DNA from: Tremella fuciformis
Lineage: Eukaryota; Basidiomycota; Tremellomycetes; Tremellales; Tremellaceae
Direction: 5' to 3'
DNA length: 64,000 bases
Assembly (NCBI GenBank): GCA_032768795.1
Contig: CP136496.1
Coordinates: forward strand, 2,046,001 to 2,110,000
Positions 32,559-45,500 of this stretch are shown one piece after another. Below the pieces are notes generated by a model. The model was not told the DNA's origin and made no database searches. It was given only the letters and a program-made list of their open reading frames with translations. Positions within the stretch are counted from its first letter, which is position 1; the number at the start of each line of letters is the position of its first letter. The translations under genes were made by a program, and so were the position numbers.

Positions 32559-35500
32559 TCACACTTTGCGGGTCGACTCGACATCCAAGCGGAGGTCGTG
32601 GATGCCGACGGGCTTGGTGCGCCATTCGTCGATGCTATCGGTCAGTTTCGTATTTCGCACTACCAGTATCGAATACTGACCCGCACTCCAGCATGCCCTT
32701 CCGCCTGTGACTCTCGCTCCCCATCGCGGTGACAGCGATGATCCTGCACCGCTCCCATCCGCCGTCGAGCTCGATAGAGCGCATCTCGGCGGCTGTCTGA
32801 AAGCCGTCCTTGCGGGGCATGTTGATGTCCAGCAAGACCAGGTCGGGGCGGAAAGACGAGAACTGATTGACGGCATCGACACCGTCGACGGCTTCGGCAA
32901 ACTTGCACGCAACGCGCTTTAGCATGGTCGTGAGGATCCGACGGTTCACAGGATTATCCTCCACGACGAGTACTAAATGTATCAGCAAGGGCTGAACCAC
33001 ATCAAACTTGCTCACCTCGCAGCGCTTCGCTGTCCAGGGCTGTGAAAGCTTGCCTGGGACTCGTACGTCTTTCGGGCAGACCAGGACGAGTCGAAATGTT
33101 ACCGTCCCCGGCCGCATCCGAAGAGTCGCTCGTCAGGCTCGCCGTTATGCTATTAGGCGTCTGCGGGACGTCGTGATGCAGAGTCGGTAGCGGGTCGGTC
33201 GCCGATTCTTTCAGATGCACCGGACGCAGGGGTGGATGGCCTTCATCGGTCCCGGGCAGTCCCGCGGCACTTCCTCGCCGACTCGGACTGACGGTCAAGG
33301 CGCTCAGGTCGCGATGAAGAGCCCCGAGAGAGCTCTGACGTTGAGGCAGAGAGCGCGAAGTCGTATTGCCGTGCGATAAGGGATCGTCGTCTCGCTCCTC
33401 GTTCGGGCTGGCCATAGGAGAAGGATTGACCATCTCGTCAGTCCCATGCGCGGATTCCGGAGGACGAATAGTATGACTGGAGCTCGCCAGAACAGTCGAC
33501 GAGCTGCTGGGCATGACATCGGCGAGAGATGGCCGCCGCAGCTCGATCCGCGCTTCATCTCCACCCACAACGGGAGAAACGTAGGTCTCTTCCACATGAG
33601 GCGTTTCTTCGTCAGGAGGAGGGGCCATTATCCGTCTGATCACGCTCGGTCGAAGAGGCCGCGATAGACGGTGGGTCACTACCGAACGCAAAAACTCCAT
33701 GGCCGGCGTCGCGTCGTGGCCGATTTGTTCGAAGAGGATGGTCTGCGGAGCTTCGTTGGCTTTGCTCAGAAGGACGAGCTGAGCTTTGGGTCGAGCCGAC
33801 TGCATCATCTCGGCGAGCTTGTCAGCATCGAAAGCCCCGTCGGGCACGACGACCAAGCTGGAATAGTTGATCTCAGGTGTGACTCGGCAAAAGTGGAGTT
33901 TGAGTTGGCGGAAGAGACTCTTGCCCACACGCCTTGTTCCAGGATCTCTCGCCTCGGCGAATCCAGCAATGAAGATACCGTCCTGTCGCACGGGAATGGA
34001 AGCCTTGCTGTATCCTTCTGTGAGGGTAGACGGATCTCCGGAACCCAGTTCGTCTTGGTCGGAATCGTCGTCGTCGTTCAACAAGCGCATAGGACATTCC
34101 ACATGGATGAGGGTCCCCTTATTCAACGACGAAGTGATGGCAAGTGTACCACCTAGGATCTCGATCATCCGCTGAGCAAGGCCAAGCCCAAGTCCGGAAC
34201 CAGGCATAAACGGGTCAGCCTTCGAGAACGGGCGCAGCACCTCCTTCTCGAGGAAGTCGGCGGACATGCCGCGACCGGTATCCTTGACATCGATGGAGAC
34301 CGTGGAAAGTTTAATCGAATTGTCGTAGCCGGCAGGGAGAACAACGTTCCGAGAGATATCCTGAACGGTGATGTGGATATATCCCTTGTCGGTGAACTTG
34401 CAAGCATTGTGTATGATCTTGGACAATGCTCGTGCCAGCGGACCGCTGTCGGCAGCCATCATCCACCGGCCACGATGCCGGGGCAAGACCTCTAGTATGA
34501 CTTCGACATCCTCGAGTCCGGGCATACCCGCAACCCGACGAGCCTTGCCCTCAAAGTCCATCACCTCGTCCGTGATCTTTTCCAGGACGGTTGCAAAATC
34601 AATCAGTCGGTCTTCGTTGGATGAAGAGTTTCGGCCGATGATGGGGACCTCGGCCACTCGACGCCCGTTCATTCGACCCACCTCGAGGGTATCGATGATG
34701 TTTTCCAAGATGTTGCCCAAGGCAAGACCGTTCGCCTCGATTATTTCGAGCTGCGCGAGCGCTTCGATGCGATCTTCGGGCGACAGAGCAGGTGGTAAAA
34801 AGGGGTTTGAAGGATCGGAGAACTGAGTGGAAGCCGGCGGACCGAGCATAGGAGAGGTGCTGGAGTAGGGGTGGAGAGCGGTTCGAAGTAAATGAGCGGC
34901 ATTGTTGATCTGATGCAGAGGTGTCCGCAGTTCGTGTGAGGCTGCAGCCGCAAAGGTAAGTTGAGCTCGCTCGGCTTGGTGTAGTTTCTCCTTGATAACG
35001 CTGGCGAGCAGACTGCCGGCGATAGTCTCCACAAACTGCATGGCCCCGCTGGGATACGTGTAGAGCGGGTCTGTCCAGCATGCAACGACAGCAAACGTGA
35101 CTTGCCCATCGAATCCAAAAACGGGCAGAGCCAAACTCGTTTCGGTTCCAGCGGGCATGAGGTGATTGATCGACTGAGCAATGCCTTCTGAATCGTCTCG
35201 AGTATACCAAACTTTGCGGGTCTTGACATTCGAGGCGATGAATTCGGATATAATCTTGCGAGCAACGGGCGTAGCACCAAAGTTGAAAGCAAAGCCGTCA
35301 TGAGCGGAAGAGTAGCCGAGAATGGCGAGCTGCGCAGTGAGCTTAGAGACATTTGGGTCTCGGCATGTAGCAGAGCACTCACGCGTCCATGTGGGTCTTC
35401 GCTCTCCTCCACCGGCACACGCTTGGACTGCCTCACTCCTTCTCTCGCGCCTCCGGGAACAAAAAGGACCTGCGGTATCCTGCCAGGTGCCAAAGGGTCC

Positions 35501-37770
35501 GTCACGGAGAATGTTTGCCGGGCTCGTCTAGTATTGGCCGGCTTGTTGTACCCTTCGTCGTCGACGGTGGATCCATATGCCGAAGCCTGACCTTGCCCGA
35601 TAGATCCTGTACTGGACCTGGCGGGAAGGGTCGAAGCTAGTCCAGAGGCGGGACCCTGCGCTAGGGGAGTATGCGCGCTAGAAGAGTGGGCGGCAGGCTG
35701 TGAGCGTCCATGCGAGCCGCTTGGCCTCGTGGATGAGCCTGCCACTGAGGAGGTCTGATAGGCAGGGTAGAACAGGTGGAATTGGGAAAGGTCGACGACG
35801 GCCACCGCATACGCGTCTAATGCAATCCGGATCTCCCGACAGGCCTCGTCATAGATGTCGACCTCTTCGTCTGACTGATGGGCATCCGCGCCGGAAATGC
35901 GTTTGGCACCTTGTGATGTGCCTGACCTGCTTGAGGACTCGGTCAGTCCTGTTCCAGTAGTTCCCGTTTGCTTCGATGACCCAGCCCGCTCGTTTGGTCG
36001 ATGCCGCAGAGATCGTCGAAGGAAATCAACAGAAACTGCGGATTAGTCTTCACACTACTTTGACTGGAGAGACTGACTTTGATGAAGCTTGGAGCTCTCC
36101 ACGTTGGCTTGCTGAGAATAAATGAGTTCGAGCTTGCCGTCAACGCCACGCATGTGGGATTTTTCCTATGGCCTGTGGTCCTTTGGAGGAGAGGCTCACC
36201 TCGCTGACCACACAATCCGCCAGATCCTGGAGCAAGGCCTTCTCGGAATCGGCAAAGTCCCTCGGACTGTCATCAAATATGCACAGACTGCCAATTACAG
36301 TGCCCTTTGGTCCAGTGCCGACTTTCAGCGGGGCGCCGGCATAAAACTGAGCAGGACCTCTGCCTTCGTCGACAAAGGGATTTTTGCGAAAACGCCAGTC
36401 TTTGGCCGCGTTGGGAACTACCATGCACTGTGTTCCCGAGCCAATGATCATGTGGGTGCAAAATGCCGTGTCGAGTTCGAGGACGCTCTGTTTGATGCCG
36501 ATGCTGGAAAGGACGACTTGACGGTCTTTGGCGATGACGGAGACAAGGGCGATACGTGTCTTGAAAATGGACACGGCAAGGCGCGTGAAGCGATCGAGCG
36601 ACTCGTGTCTGGCCTTGTCAGGCTTGTCGAGGCCGAGACGGCGTATGATACGGAGGCGTCTGCGCAAAGAGTCTGCTGGCGACCGTGGGGCAGGCATGTA
36701 GCCGTTTTCGTCGTAGAATTCGCGAATGCGAGATCGCTCGGCGGCGAGGTCATAGTTGAAGTCTGCAACGGACAGAGAAGTCGAGGTACCTGTCCCGGAC
36801 TCGAGAAGCACGTCGACGGAGCCAACTCCGCCGCCAAGCAAAGAACCACCCGCACGAGCGCCCTCCTCCACAGGCGACTTTGATCGATGAGTCCCTCCTC
36901 TTGATCTCGGCTGACGGACTTTTCTCCGCCTCACCGGGATGGCGGGCCCTTCGTCCTCTGCATCCGAAGAGTCCGCCGAGAAGGCCTTGCCGACCGAAGC
37001 CAGCTCGGCCTTCTGCTGATACTCCTTGAGCCTCCTTCTCCGAGTCTTTGCCTTCTTCCCCGACGTATCCCTCTTGGCGTCTGCTTTCGCCTGATCGTCG
37101 TTGAGTTGATTGATGTTCTCGAGGGTCATCAAAGACTGCCCCTCTCTTCTTCCGCTACCTCGTTCTTCTTGTGTGGGCTCGCGAAAGTAGCCGTCATTCG
37201 GTGCTCTGGGTTGCTCGGGCAGCTCAGCGGGACCGATGTTAGGAATGTCAGGATCTTGGTTGGCGGGTCCAGCGGTGGACACGACGTGCGCATCCGAAGA
37301 CTGTGTGGTCGGCTCAGAGTCTGATGATGTGGACGAGAGTTTAGGCATGGACTCTTCGGTGGTGGGGAAAGGGGTTGTGGGCGGTTTGTCTAATTCCGAC
37401 GTGGGTGTGCTGAGGGGTTTGAACGTGTCTGCGGCGGCGAGGGTGGCTGTGGGAGGGGAGGTGGGGGAAGGGGTAGGCTTGGGGGCACGAGGCGGGGCGG
37501 TGGTCGAGGAGAAGTCGAGCGAGGTATAGTCACCGTAGGTGTAACTGTTATCGAGATTAGATTGATCTTGAGCAAGGATATGAAAATAGCTCACCGGGTG
37601 ATGAACCTGTCCCAGTCCTCTGCAGTCTTGGGGGCGGCATTGACACCTCTTCCTGCTGGACTGCTACTTCCGGTCTGTACAGGTTCGTCTCCCATTTTGC
37701 CCCCAGAGTCGTCCCCGCTGCGGCCGGGTGGACGAGCCGGGCCTGGACGAGGCGAGGCATGGCTGCCCAT
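32559..37770 (-). CDS. Hybrid histidine kinase, GAF - GAF - HisKA - HATPase - REC
   Basis: Start ATG at 37770 (MGSHASPRPGP); an in-frame TGA lies ~50 bp upstream. An intron joins DWDRFITR to YTYGDYTSLDF. After a disordered segment, a GAF domain contains RFTRLAVSIFKTRIALVSVI and LDTAFCTHMII. A second GAF-like module contains TSLALPVFGFDGQVTFAVVA. The dimerisation/phosphotransfer helix has the H-box SHELRTPL; the kinase domain has the N-box IIHNACKF, G1 DTGRGMS and G2 GSGLGLGLAQ. The receiver has the acidic pair in VVEDNPVN, the phosphoacceptor Asp in LVLLDINMP and the conserved Lys in WRTKP, placed there by a last intron near 32640-32685. Such kinases feed the Ypd1-Skn7/Ssk1 phosphorelay in fungi. 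There is no membrane segment, so it is probably cytoplasmic. I do not assign a group number. Confidence 0.9.
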
Positions 37771-38694
37771 GACGCCGGTGGGAGGGGAGGGGTAGGGGGA
37801 TCGGCGTGCTGTCGTTCAAGTGGCGAGGCCCATGAGGAGCGAGTAGTCGTTGGCGAGGTGGGGCTTCCGGAGGAGTCTTGTGAGGGAGAGAGAGACACAG
37901 ACTAGACACAGATGAATACAGAGAGAGAGAGGGTGGTGTCAAAGAGGGGGAGTGGTTGAATCGCGTGGTCTTAGATGTGTGGCGTGTGGCGGCGCATTTT
38001 AGTCCCGTTCCAGCTGCTTACAAGGGGCGGGATCAATTCCAGGCTTTCAGGAAGATCTAGGTAATCTCAGGGTTCAACAGGGGTAATAGAGCGATGACGG
38101 ATGTGGCACTTCGGACTAATGTGGCGGAGAACTCTCACCCGGGGCACACCGAGCACCGAGCACGACACCGAGGAGATCTACTTCTCCGAAGCAATGGCAT
38201 CTTGACGTTGGACATCGTTCTGACTTGCAGGTTGAAGGCTCTCCAAGACGTCTCCCGAGTTTGCTCAAGTGTGAATAAATACCTTGCGACCGTCAGTCAA
38301 GTCGCGGGCCGAATATTCTGAGAGTGCTAGGTTCGAGGGGGATCAGCGGCTCCCGAATCCGGGAAAGACACGCACATATCTCACAAGTGCTGAAGGGGAC
38401 CGACCCATCTGACCAACTGACTACGTCAACTCCACTCGCAAAGCTTCCGAGCTGGATATCGCAGGCAGTGCACCTGTTATAGGTCCTTTGTACTAGCGGC
38501 CTAGCACCATCAGTCCTGGACCGAGCTAGGAGGCGGGCGATGCCTGAGAGTCCATGTGATAATCATCGCTGATCGGCGGCATGACGGCGGTCGGGATCGG
38601 CATGTCGGTCGAGACGCACTAATGAGGGGACAGCTCCCTTTGCCTCACCGCCCCTCCTGGATCCCGAGCAGGTGAACGGATCGACCGAAAAGCA

Positions 38695-38700
38695 TATAAA
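38695..38700 (+). promoter_or_regulatory. TATA box of secreted protein gene 1
   Basis: A perfect TATAAA 101-106 bp upstream of the ATG at 38801, at a distance that fits a short leader. It suggests a regulated, possibly strongly expressed promoter. Confidence 0.6.
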
Positions 38701-38800
38701 GCGTTCGAGGGGGCCGAATCCACTGCATGCGCCCCAGTCATACCCCACATCTTAACCTATATTCTCCAGTCACTTTAGGCAAGAACTACTAGCCATAGTC

Positions 38801-39201
38801 ATGCTCGCTCAGACCGCCCTGCTCGTGCTCGCCGCCATGGCCACCACCGCCCTCGCCGACACAGGCATCCAAATCGTGCCCACCGGCAACGTCGGCCTGA
38901 GTCTGTCCGACGGCACGGTTCTTCACGCCGGTCAGCCGCTGCTTATCCACAATGCCGGGGAAGTCACGCCCTGGATCTACGAGTCCAGCAGCCTCGAGGG
39001 CCAGACGCCGTTCGTGAGTGACCCGTCACTCGTCTGTCGCGACGAGCCTGACGCGTATAGTGCAAGCTTGACATTCCCAACGGGGTCCCCACCGACACGC
39101 AGGTCACGTTCTACATGAACGAGGGGCCGGCTTTCCTCCAGCCTTGCGGCTACCAGGACGGCATCCGTGTCATCTGCACCAACCCCGAGTCGCAGTGCTA
39201 G
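38801..39201 (+). CDS. Small secreted Cys-rich protein 1 (orphan tandem pair)
   Basis: The start MLAQTALLVLAAMATTALAD is a clear signal peptide with a likely cleavage after ALA. One 47-nt intron (GTGAGT donor at 39014) joins GQTPF to CKLDIPNGVP. The mature protein is about 100 residues with four Cys (CK, PCGYQDG, VICTN, SQC at the C-terminus), suggesting two disulfides. The ending PCGYQDGIRVICTNPESQC is nearly shared with the next gene. No known fold was recognised. It may be an effector-like or cell-wall-associated protein; that is inference from size and secretion only. Confidence 0.8.
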
Positions 39202-39536
39202 ACGCTCCTCGTACGTTGTACCCGTCACAGCTAGGAGAGAGTGAGACTCAAACGAGGACTTGTTATGTGTAACTATACTTGGAGGTTTACATACAATACA
39301 CGAGAGGTGCACGAGTGTTTTGTGGAGACTATCCCGTCGCGATACTTCCGATCACATGCCCGCACAGACGAAGCTAGTCTTTAGGCTATGCACCTGGCAA
39401 GTGTCGATGAAACGCCAAAGGCAGGCAAGGCGATGAAACCATCGGGCATCCGGGCGAAAAGAAATGGAGCTCGTGACCGAGGTCACTCACGAGTAGACAA
39501 AAGAGAAACAGCACTTGATCCACCCAGCTCAAGCAA

Positions 39537-39571
39537 ACGCACCCAACCCAACCCAACCCAACCCAACCCGA
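39537..39571. repeat. CCAAC/ACCCA pentamer tandem repeat in the leader of secreted protein 2
   Basis: About five to six copies of an ACCCA unit just upstream of the ATG at 39586. It is too short and of the wrong unit for a telomeric array and is more likely a polymorphic leader element. Confidence 0.8.
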
Positions 39572-39585
39572 AGCAAAGAACAATC

Positions 39586-40000
39586 ATGCACAGCACCATC
39601 GCACTCTCTTTCGCCACTCTGGCTGCCGTGCTGCAGCCCCTAGCAGTGCACGCCGCTGTGCACATCACCTCCTACGCCGACGCACCATTCACGGTGAACC
39701 TCCCAGGGGGCACGCACCAGCTGTACGGTTACGGCTCGACGTTCGAGATCGACTCTGACGCCGAGCTCTACTCGTGGACCGCATACAACGGGGCCAACGT
39801 GAGCGCCCATTAACTCTAATGCAGCAGGAGGAGACTGACTGAGATAGTGTTATGTGGATGCTCCGGCGGGCGTGCCATCCGATTGGACCCAGGGTTTCGA
39901 GATGCTCCACGGAGACCAATTCCTATATCCATGCGGGTGGGTAGGGGGAGTGCGGGTGGTGTGCACGGGGCCCGAGTCGCAGTGCACCATGAAGCAGTGA
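39586..40000 (+). CDS. Small secreted Cys-rich protein 2 (paralogue of the upstream gene)
   Basis: MHSTIALSFATLAAVLQPLA followed by VHA is a signal peptide. A ~48-nt intron (GTGAGC donor at 39799) joins YNGAN to CYVDAPAGVP, the same position as in the upstream gene, directly before the first mature Cys. The C-terminus PCGWVGGVRVVCTGPESQC mirrors the neighbour, with a TMKQ tail. Four Cys are conserved. Divergence outside this core is high, so the duplication is old or under strong change. Function unknown. Confidence 0.8.
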
Positions 40001-40294
40001 TAGAACGCCGCGATCTCGAGCACATCATAAGGCTGGGAACGTATGATACGTAGTATGGACGCATTGGTATCTATCAATATGTTATACTGGAGAGATGTAC
40101 GCATGGCCATTGCGGCGGGCGCCCAAGTACTTAGTATCGTCCCCCCATCGTCATCCTTTCTCCCCTCGGCAGCCCAAAAATGCTGAATGAAAGGATGCCA
40201 CCCCCTTGTCCTCTATCATACCGACACATTCCCCTCTGTATAAGTGACATCTTGGACTGCGTGTGGGGGTGCACGCCAGTGGTAGTCCCGCGAC

Positions 40295-40831
40295 ATGTCC
40301 TCCTCGGACCGCGCCAAGGAAAGGGCCAAAGAGCATCAGAGAGACTACGCCAAAGCGCGCAAGTATGACCCGACCACGGTGGAAGAACAAGTGGACGTCG
40401 AGGCACTCAAGAAGACGTTCACGGAGAAAGACTGGGGGCCCAGCTGGGCAGTCATAGAGTTTGTGAGTGGCAAGGCGGGAGGCGCAGCCGCTCCGCCGGT
40501 CGTGGAGGAGAGGGCTGAGGGCAGGACGCCAACGCGTGCTTGAGCAACGTGACCAAAGCCGGTAAAGCCAAAGACGGGTTCTACGCCCCCGCCGGCACGT
40601 AGGTGTGCCCCGTTTGCGGAATGTGTCTTGTTGACGGGAAGGATACTGCCGCTGGGCGGGGCGCTGTCCGAGCAGACGGTCCTCAAGTACGGCGGGTACT
40701 TTCCACCCGGGACCTCTTTCCCTGGTGGGGTCATGATCCCCTTGCATGCGCGTATGGTGAATATCTTGCCGCAGGTGACCAAGCCGGACCCCGTCGCACT
40801 GGCCGAAGAGAGCATCTGCGTCGTGCAGTGA
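40295..40831 (+). CDS. Hypothetical protein, two exons
   Basis: The ATG at 40295 (MSSSDRAKERAKEHQRDYAK) starts a charged helical exon ending WAVIEF at a GTGAGT donor (40463). Using the AG at 40557-40558, exon 2 continues in frame (PVKPKTGSTPPP, then RILPLGGALSEQTVLKYGGY, FPPGTSFPGGVMIPLHARMV) to a stop at 40831. The intron would be 96 nt, longer than the local norm, so the acceptor is uncertain. The second half looks like a compact beta domain, but I do not recognise it. Confidence 0.6.
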
Positions 40832-40952
40832 TCCAGTATGTCCAATATATCCGGTCGAGTCGGCTTGAAGAGTCAAGTGGGGATCAGACGTATCGTCAGC
40901 CGATCCAGTGCAATGCGATGCATCTAGCTGTCTATCCTCTGTAGTGGGTGAG

Positions 40953-42166
40953 CTACGGCTCCGCCTCCACCTCGACCTCCTCGACCCAGCTGCCTTTGGT
41001 GTCTATACTCAGCACCTCGTAGTCCACCTCGACGCCGTGCTGCTTGAAGATCTCCCGGATGGCGTCTGCTATACTGTCAAAGTTGTCTGTTGCCAGTGCC
41101 AAGATGGTCGGCCCTGCGCCTGAGAGGCAGATGCCCAGTAGACCAGGGTGCGAGGTGTACGTGAGCGAGGAGAGGATCTCAGGGAGCCCAGGTATCTGGG
41201 CATCAGCGAGAGCCCCCTGCGAAGGTGGGGGAACGACGCACCAGGGCCATGCGGTAGGGCTGGTGTATTCGGTCTTTCATTGCTTCGTAGATGAGTTCGG
41301 GGTCGGGTGGTGATGTGGCAAGTGCGGTAGTCAGCACGGCGAGGCGCTGGAGGTTGAAGACCTGTGCAATCAGCTTCTGGCGGTACGGCCTATGGGAGGG
41401 GAGGCGAGGGACTGACGAGGTCTTTGCGGGAGTAAGTCTCTGGGAGCACGCCCCGCGCCTTGGCCGTGGCGAGCTCAAACCGCGGCATGACAGCGATCGC
41501 ACGTATCTCCTTGGCCCACCCGAATTTGATGTAATGGCCAATCCCGTTCGGCGGGAGAGGGGGATTGAGCCCCCACTCCGGTCCCGCGTCCGGCGGGTAC
41601 TCTGGCAGGACCTCGGCAAGCGGTATACTCGCCGCCGACGTATCTTCCGGGCTGAGCTCGCGGAGGTAACTGCCGACGAACCCTCCTACGAGGGCCGCGG
41701 TGACATTGTCCGGATGCCGCTCGACCATCAGTGCAAAGTCGAGCAGGCGAGATTGTGGGAGTTTCAAATTACCGAGCAGATCGCCGAGCAGCACGCCGGC
41801 AATGACGGCCGCGCCGGACGAGCCGAGTCCGCGGCCGAAGGGGATCTGGTTGTGCGCGTGGATGTGGACACCAGGGGGGAAGGTCGAGATGCCATTGGAG
41901 CGGAGCACGTAGAGCGCGACGCGGGTCAGGAGGTTCTTGTACGGCGAGAGGGGGACGTTGGCCGAGTCGAGGCCGGTGTAGGCGATGGTGGGCAGAGCCG
42001 GTAGCGGGGTGGAAGAAGAGGGTCCAGCGGAGGGGGAGGGGGAGGGGATGGTCACGACCAGGGAGAGGTAGAGGGAGAGGGCGATGCCGCAGACGTCAAA
42101 GCCGGGCCCGACGTTGGCCGTGGTGGCTGGGACGTGGATCTCGTACTTTTTCGACTGGATGGGCAT
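40953..42166 (-). CDS. THR1: Homoserine kinase
   Basis: Start ATG at 42166 (MPIQSKKYEIHVPATTANVG). The GHMP ATP-binding motif is IPFGRGLGSSGAAVIAG; VERHPDNVTAALVGGFVGS is also diagnostic. An intron with a GTCAGT donor joins YSRKDL to VFNLQRLAVLTTAL; a second joins YRMALV to PGLPEILSSL. The C-terminus has GICLSGAGPTILALA and ends EVEVEAEP at 40953. The enzyme phosphorylates homoserine with ATP on the way to threonine in the cytosol. Length of about 360 residues fits fungal Thr1. A low-complexity Pro/Ser loop around residues 40-55 is an insertion. Confidence 0.95.
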
Positions 42167-42576
42167 GTTGCTGTGCGCCCTGTACGGCTAGGAGAGGAGA
42201 ATGAGAAGGAGAATGCGCAGAGTCGAGTGCATTTCGACTTTTTGGCCGGCGCCCACCCGAAAGAGGGTTATGTAAAGTGGGTGGCAAAAATACACCTGCA
42301 CAGTGAGAAGACAGGCGCGTAGAGGATGTTTCAGCTTGGATGCATGACAACAAGCACAGCACCGATAGCGACGGCGAGCATCACGATGGCATCGACAACA
42401 CTTCGAATACAGCCGACTAGCATCAATCACTCATGGCAATAGCCAATAGACTATCAACGCCGTGATCAACATCGACATAGCGCCTCGACACGCCGCCCGC
42501 CCGCACGTTCCCTCGTGAGACGACGTCACGGGCTACTCGATACATCTGTGGAAACACCTTCTCCCTACAGCTCGGG

Positions 42577-45500
42577 ATGTCCCCAATCCCCCCTCCTCCC
42601 CCGGCTGGGGTATTTGTCCCCTCGGACGACTGGACCAACGACCCCTCGTTCGATCTATCCCCTTCCGCCTCGCACTTTGCCCTCCCTCCTTCCCCTTCAT
42701 CATCATCGTCCAAATCCCGGCACTCCCTATCGTCCGTCCGCTCCCACGCCTCGTCCCCACTGCGACACTCAATCTCCAAGGCGCCCATACCGATAGAAGA
42801 CGACGAAGGGGAGGAAGACGGCTTCGACCTGCCCGACTCGTTCCCCGCCATGCCGTCTCGCGGGCCGTCGCTCGTCATGCCTCAGCAGAGGGACCGGTCG
42901 TCCACAGCCGGCTCGTCTTCGTCTAGGATAAGCGCCACGGTCGTTGGACAGGGGCCGCAGGGCATAGGGACTATCACCAAGCTGGGCGGCGGTACGCTCA
43001 AGAGTGGCAAAATGCTCAATTTTCTGCCGACAGATACGATCCGCGCCAAGCTCAGGGCGACCGAGATGACATGGGAGGCCGACCTCGACTTTGACTCGGG
43101 CGCGCCCTCTCTTCCGACTGGCGCCAGCCTGCCCAATCTCAGGCGGCTCACCCTCTCTCCGCCCAAACGTCGGGTCATGCCTGATGCCGACGCCCTGGAC
43201 GATCTCGGCTTTGACCTCGATGACGAGGACAACGAGGCCACACTCAAAGCTGGAGCTACACTCAAAGCCCTTCTCCCCCCGAAACGTATCCCCACGCAGC
43301 CTACAATCAAGGCGCGACCCGCCAAAGCGCCGACCCCGCCGACGCAGGACGACCTCGACCTGGATCTCGAGACGGACCTGGTCCTCCCGCTCAACCTCAC
43401 CAACCTCACGCTCGCCACCCAATCCCAATCCCGCCCAAAACCCAGGGTGTCCAACGCGTCCACGGCGACCGACTGGGACTCGCCGTCGACTTCGTCGCCG
43501 CATTCGGGCAAGAAATCTGGCACGTGGAGCTGGGAAGATTCGTCGCCCGGGCGGAACCGCCTCTCCGAGACATCCCATACGTCCGTATCTCTTCATTCGG
43601 ACCATGCGCCCGAAAAGGAAGGTACCGGACTGGCCGAGGCCGACGAGGATATCGAGTCTGGCCTCGTCTTGCCTTCCTCGGGCTTTTTCGCCAACACGAA
43701 GTCCCGGGCCAAAGAGCTCAACGCGATCCTGGACATGAAGCGAAAACCGCAATTTGCGCCCCCGAGCGCGCATCGGCGCACGGGCACAGACGAGACGTGG
43801 CGCACGGGGGAGGACTCGTTTGAAGATGGTCTGGTGTTTGATAATCCCCGCGTTGACCTGTCGAGACACCGATTGTCCAAATCTCGGACGGCCCGGGCGA
43901 CCCAGAGCGGTATCCCGTTCCCACCGTCGTCATCGATCAAGCGCAAGCCTGGGCAGACGCCCCAGCAGCCCCTATCGAAGGGGTCTTGGGAGAGATGGAA
44001 GGCGCCGCCGCCGCCGCCACCTGCGTCGACAGGGTCGCACGAGAAGACACAATCAGCCTCATCTTTAGGGCTGACGGGTCTGCGAAGCCAGTCGTATCAG
44101 ATAACAAACACCCTCAAAGAGCCCCTTAGTGCATGGCGACGGCCAGAGTCGCCGCATACTCCTGCACGAGAGCTGGACGCGACACCGAAAGCTCGTCTAC
44201 CGTCTACCGACTCGCAAGCCCGATCGAGCATGCTGCCACCACCTGTCCCTCCTCCGGCCCCGACACCCGGGTCGAGTCGCCTGCGACATCAGAAGTCTCA
44301 CTTTCACCTCCCACCCCAATCGCCTTCTCTATCCCGCAAGCAGTCCCTGTCGTCCTTGCAGGATGCGCTCGTGCGCCCGCCGGCTGCGCCAGAGGTGCCC
44401 GGACTGCCCTTGGGCATGCCCGAATCCGTCTCGAGTCAGTCGCTCACGTCCAACGCGAGCTCTGGAGGTGGACAGGGGCGGTATCACCACTCGACGTCGA
44501 GACTTACGATGCCGACCACGTCGTCGCGGGCCAAGATCCGACCGCCTGTACAGGGTATATTCCCGCGACAAGGCTCGGACACACCGTTACGGCCATCTGT
44601 GCCGCGCACGCGGATGATGGAGATGCCCAAGCGGCTCAAGGCTTGGGGGGATGGCACAGAATTGGAGGGCATAGAGGATCTGCAGGTGGAGGATGAGCCG
44701 TCGTCGAGCCGGACCGCTGGGATAGGTCTAGGTCGGCCTGGGCGCAGAGGTGGGTTTGGGCATATGTGTGACAGGGCACGAGAGCTGACTGCAAGGGTAC
44801 GAAGCTGCTAAAGATCCGAATCGACCTGGCTCGTCTGGCAGGACGACTGATCCTGCTGCTGGGGAGAAGAGAAAGAAGAGCCAGAGCGGATCAGGGAGAA
44901 AGAAAGGCCAGCGCCGACCGGCACTGTTGATCAAACACCTCGGCGCGGTGGACAAGAAAAAGGGTGAGTATACATTAGGGCCGAGTATGATGGACGTGGT
45001 CTGATGCTTAGTGGTCGGGGACATGGTGTGGAACCCTGCCACACTGCGATGGGAAGGCAACGAATCGATCTTGCGCGACTTTGACACTGTCGTGTCGTCG
45101 TCCGCGCGACCGGCACTCATCACACATTACACTGGCGGGTCGACCACTTCACTCGCGGGTCTCAACTCGCCAGTCGCCGGTGGTACAAGCAGCAACAACG
45201 GCGCCTCATCATCAGGGACGGTCAGGATCGTCGGGGATATGCGCTTTGACCCCGAGAAGATGTGCTGGGTATCCCTTGTGGACGAGGACGACCCGTTCGA
45301 GGGGATGCTGGGGGATGCGGACGACGAGGAAGACGGCGTGCCCACGATCACGCGCAAAGAGGGCCGGCGGCTCATGGCCGTGGGCGGCCATGCGCATGTA
45401 CATGGACACGGGGCGATGGGCGCGAGTCAGTCGAGCGGGTGGTCACGCATGACCTCCGAGTCTAGCGCCACGAGCTCGAGCATGAGCACGGTGGCAGGTG

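Noticed and set aside
39537..39571. Telomere-like repeat
   Set aside because: Five to six short ACCCA units between genes; wrong unit and far too short for a telomere.
42769..43869. 366-codon minus-strand ORF
   Set aside because: Fully antisense to the long first exon of the Byr4/Bfa1-like gene; no domain features.
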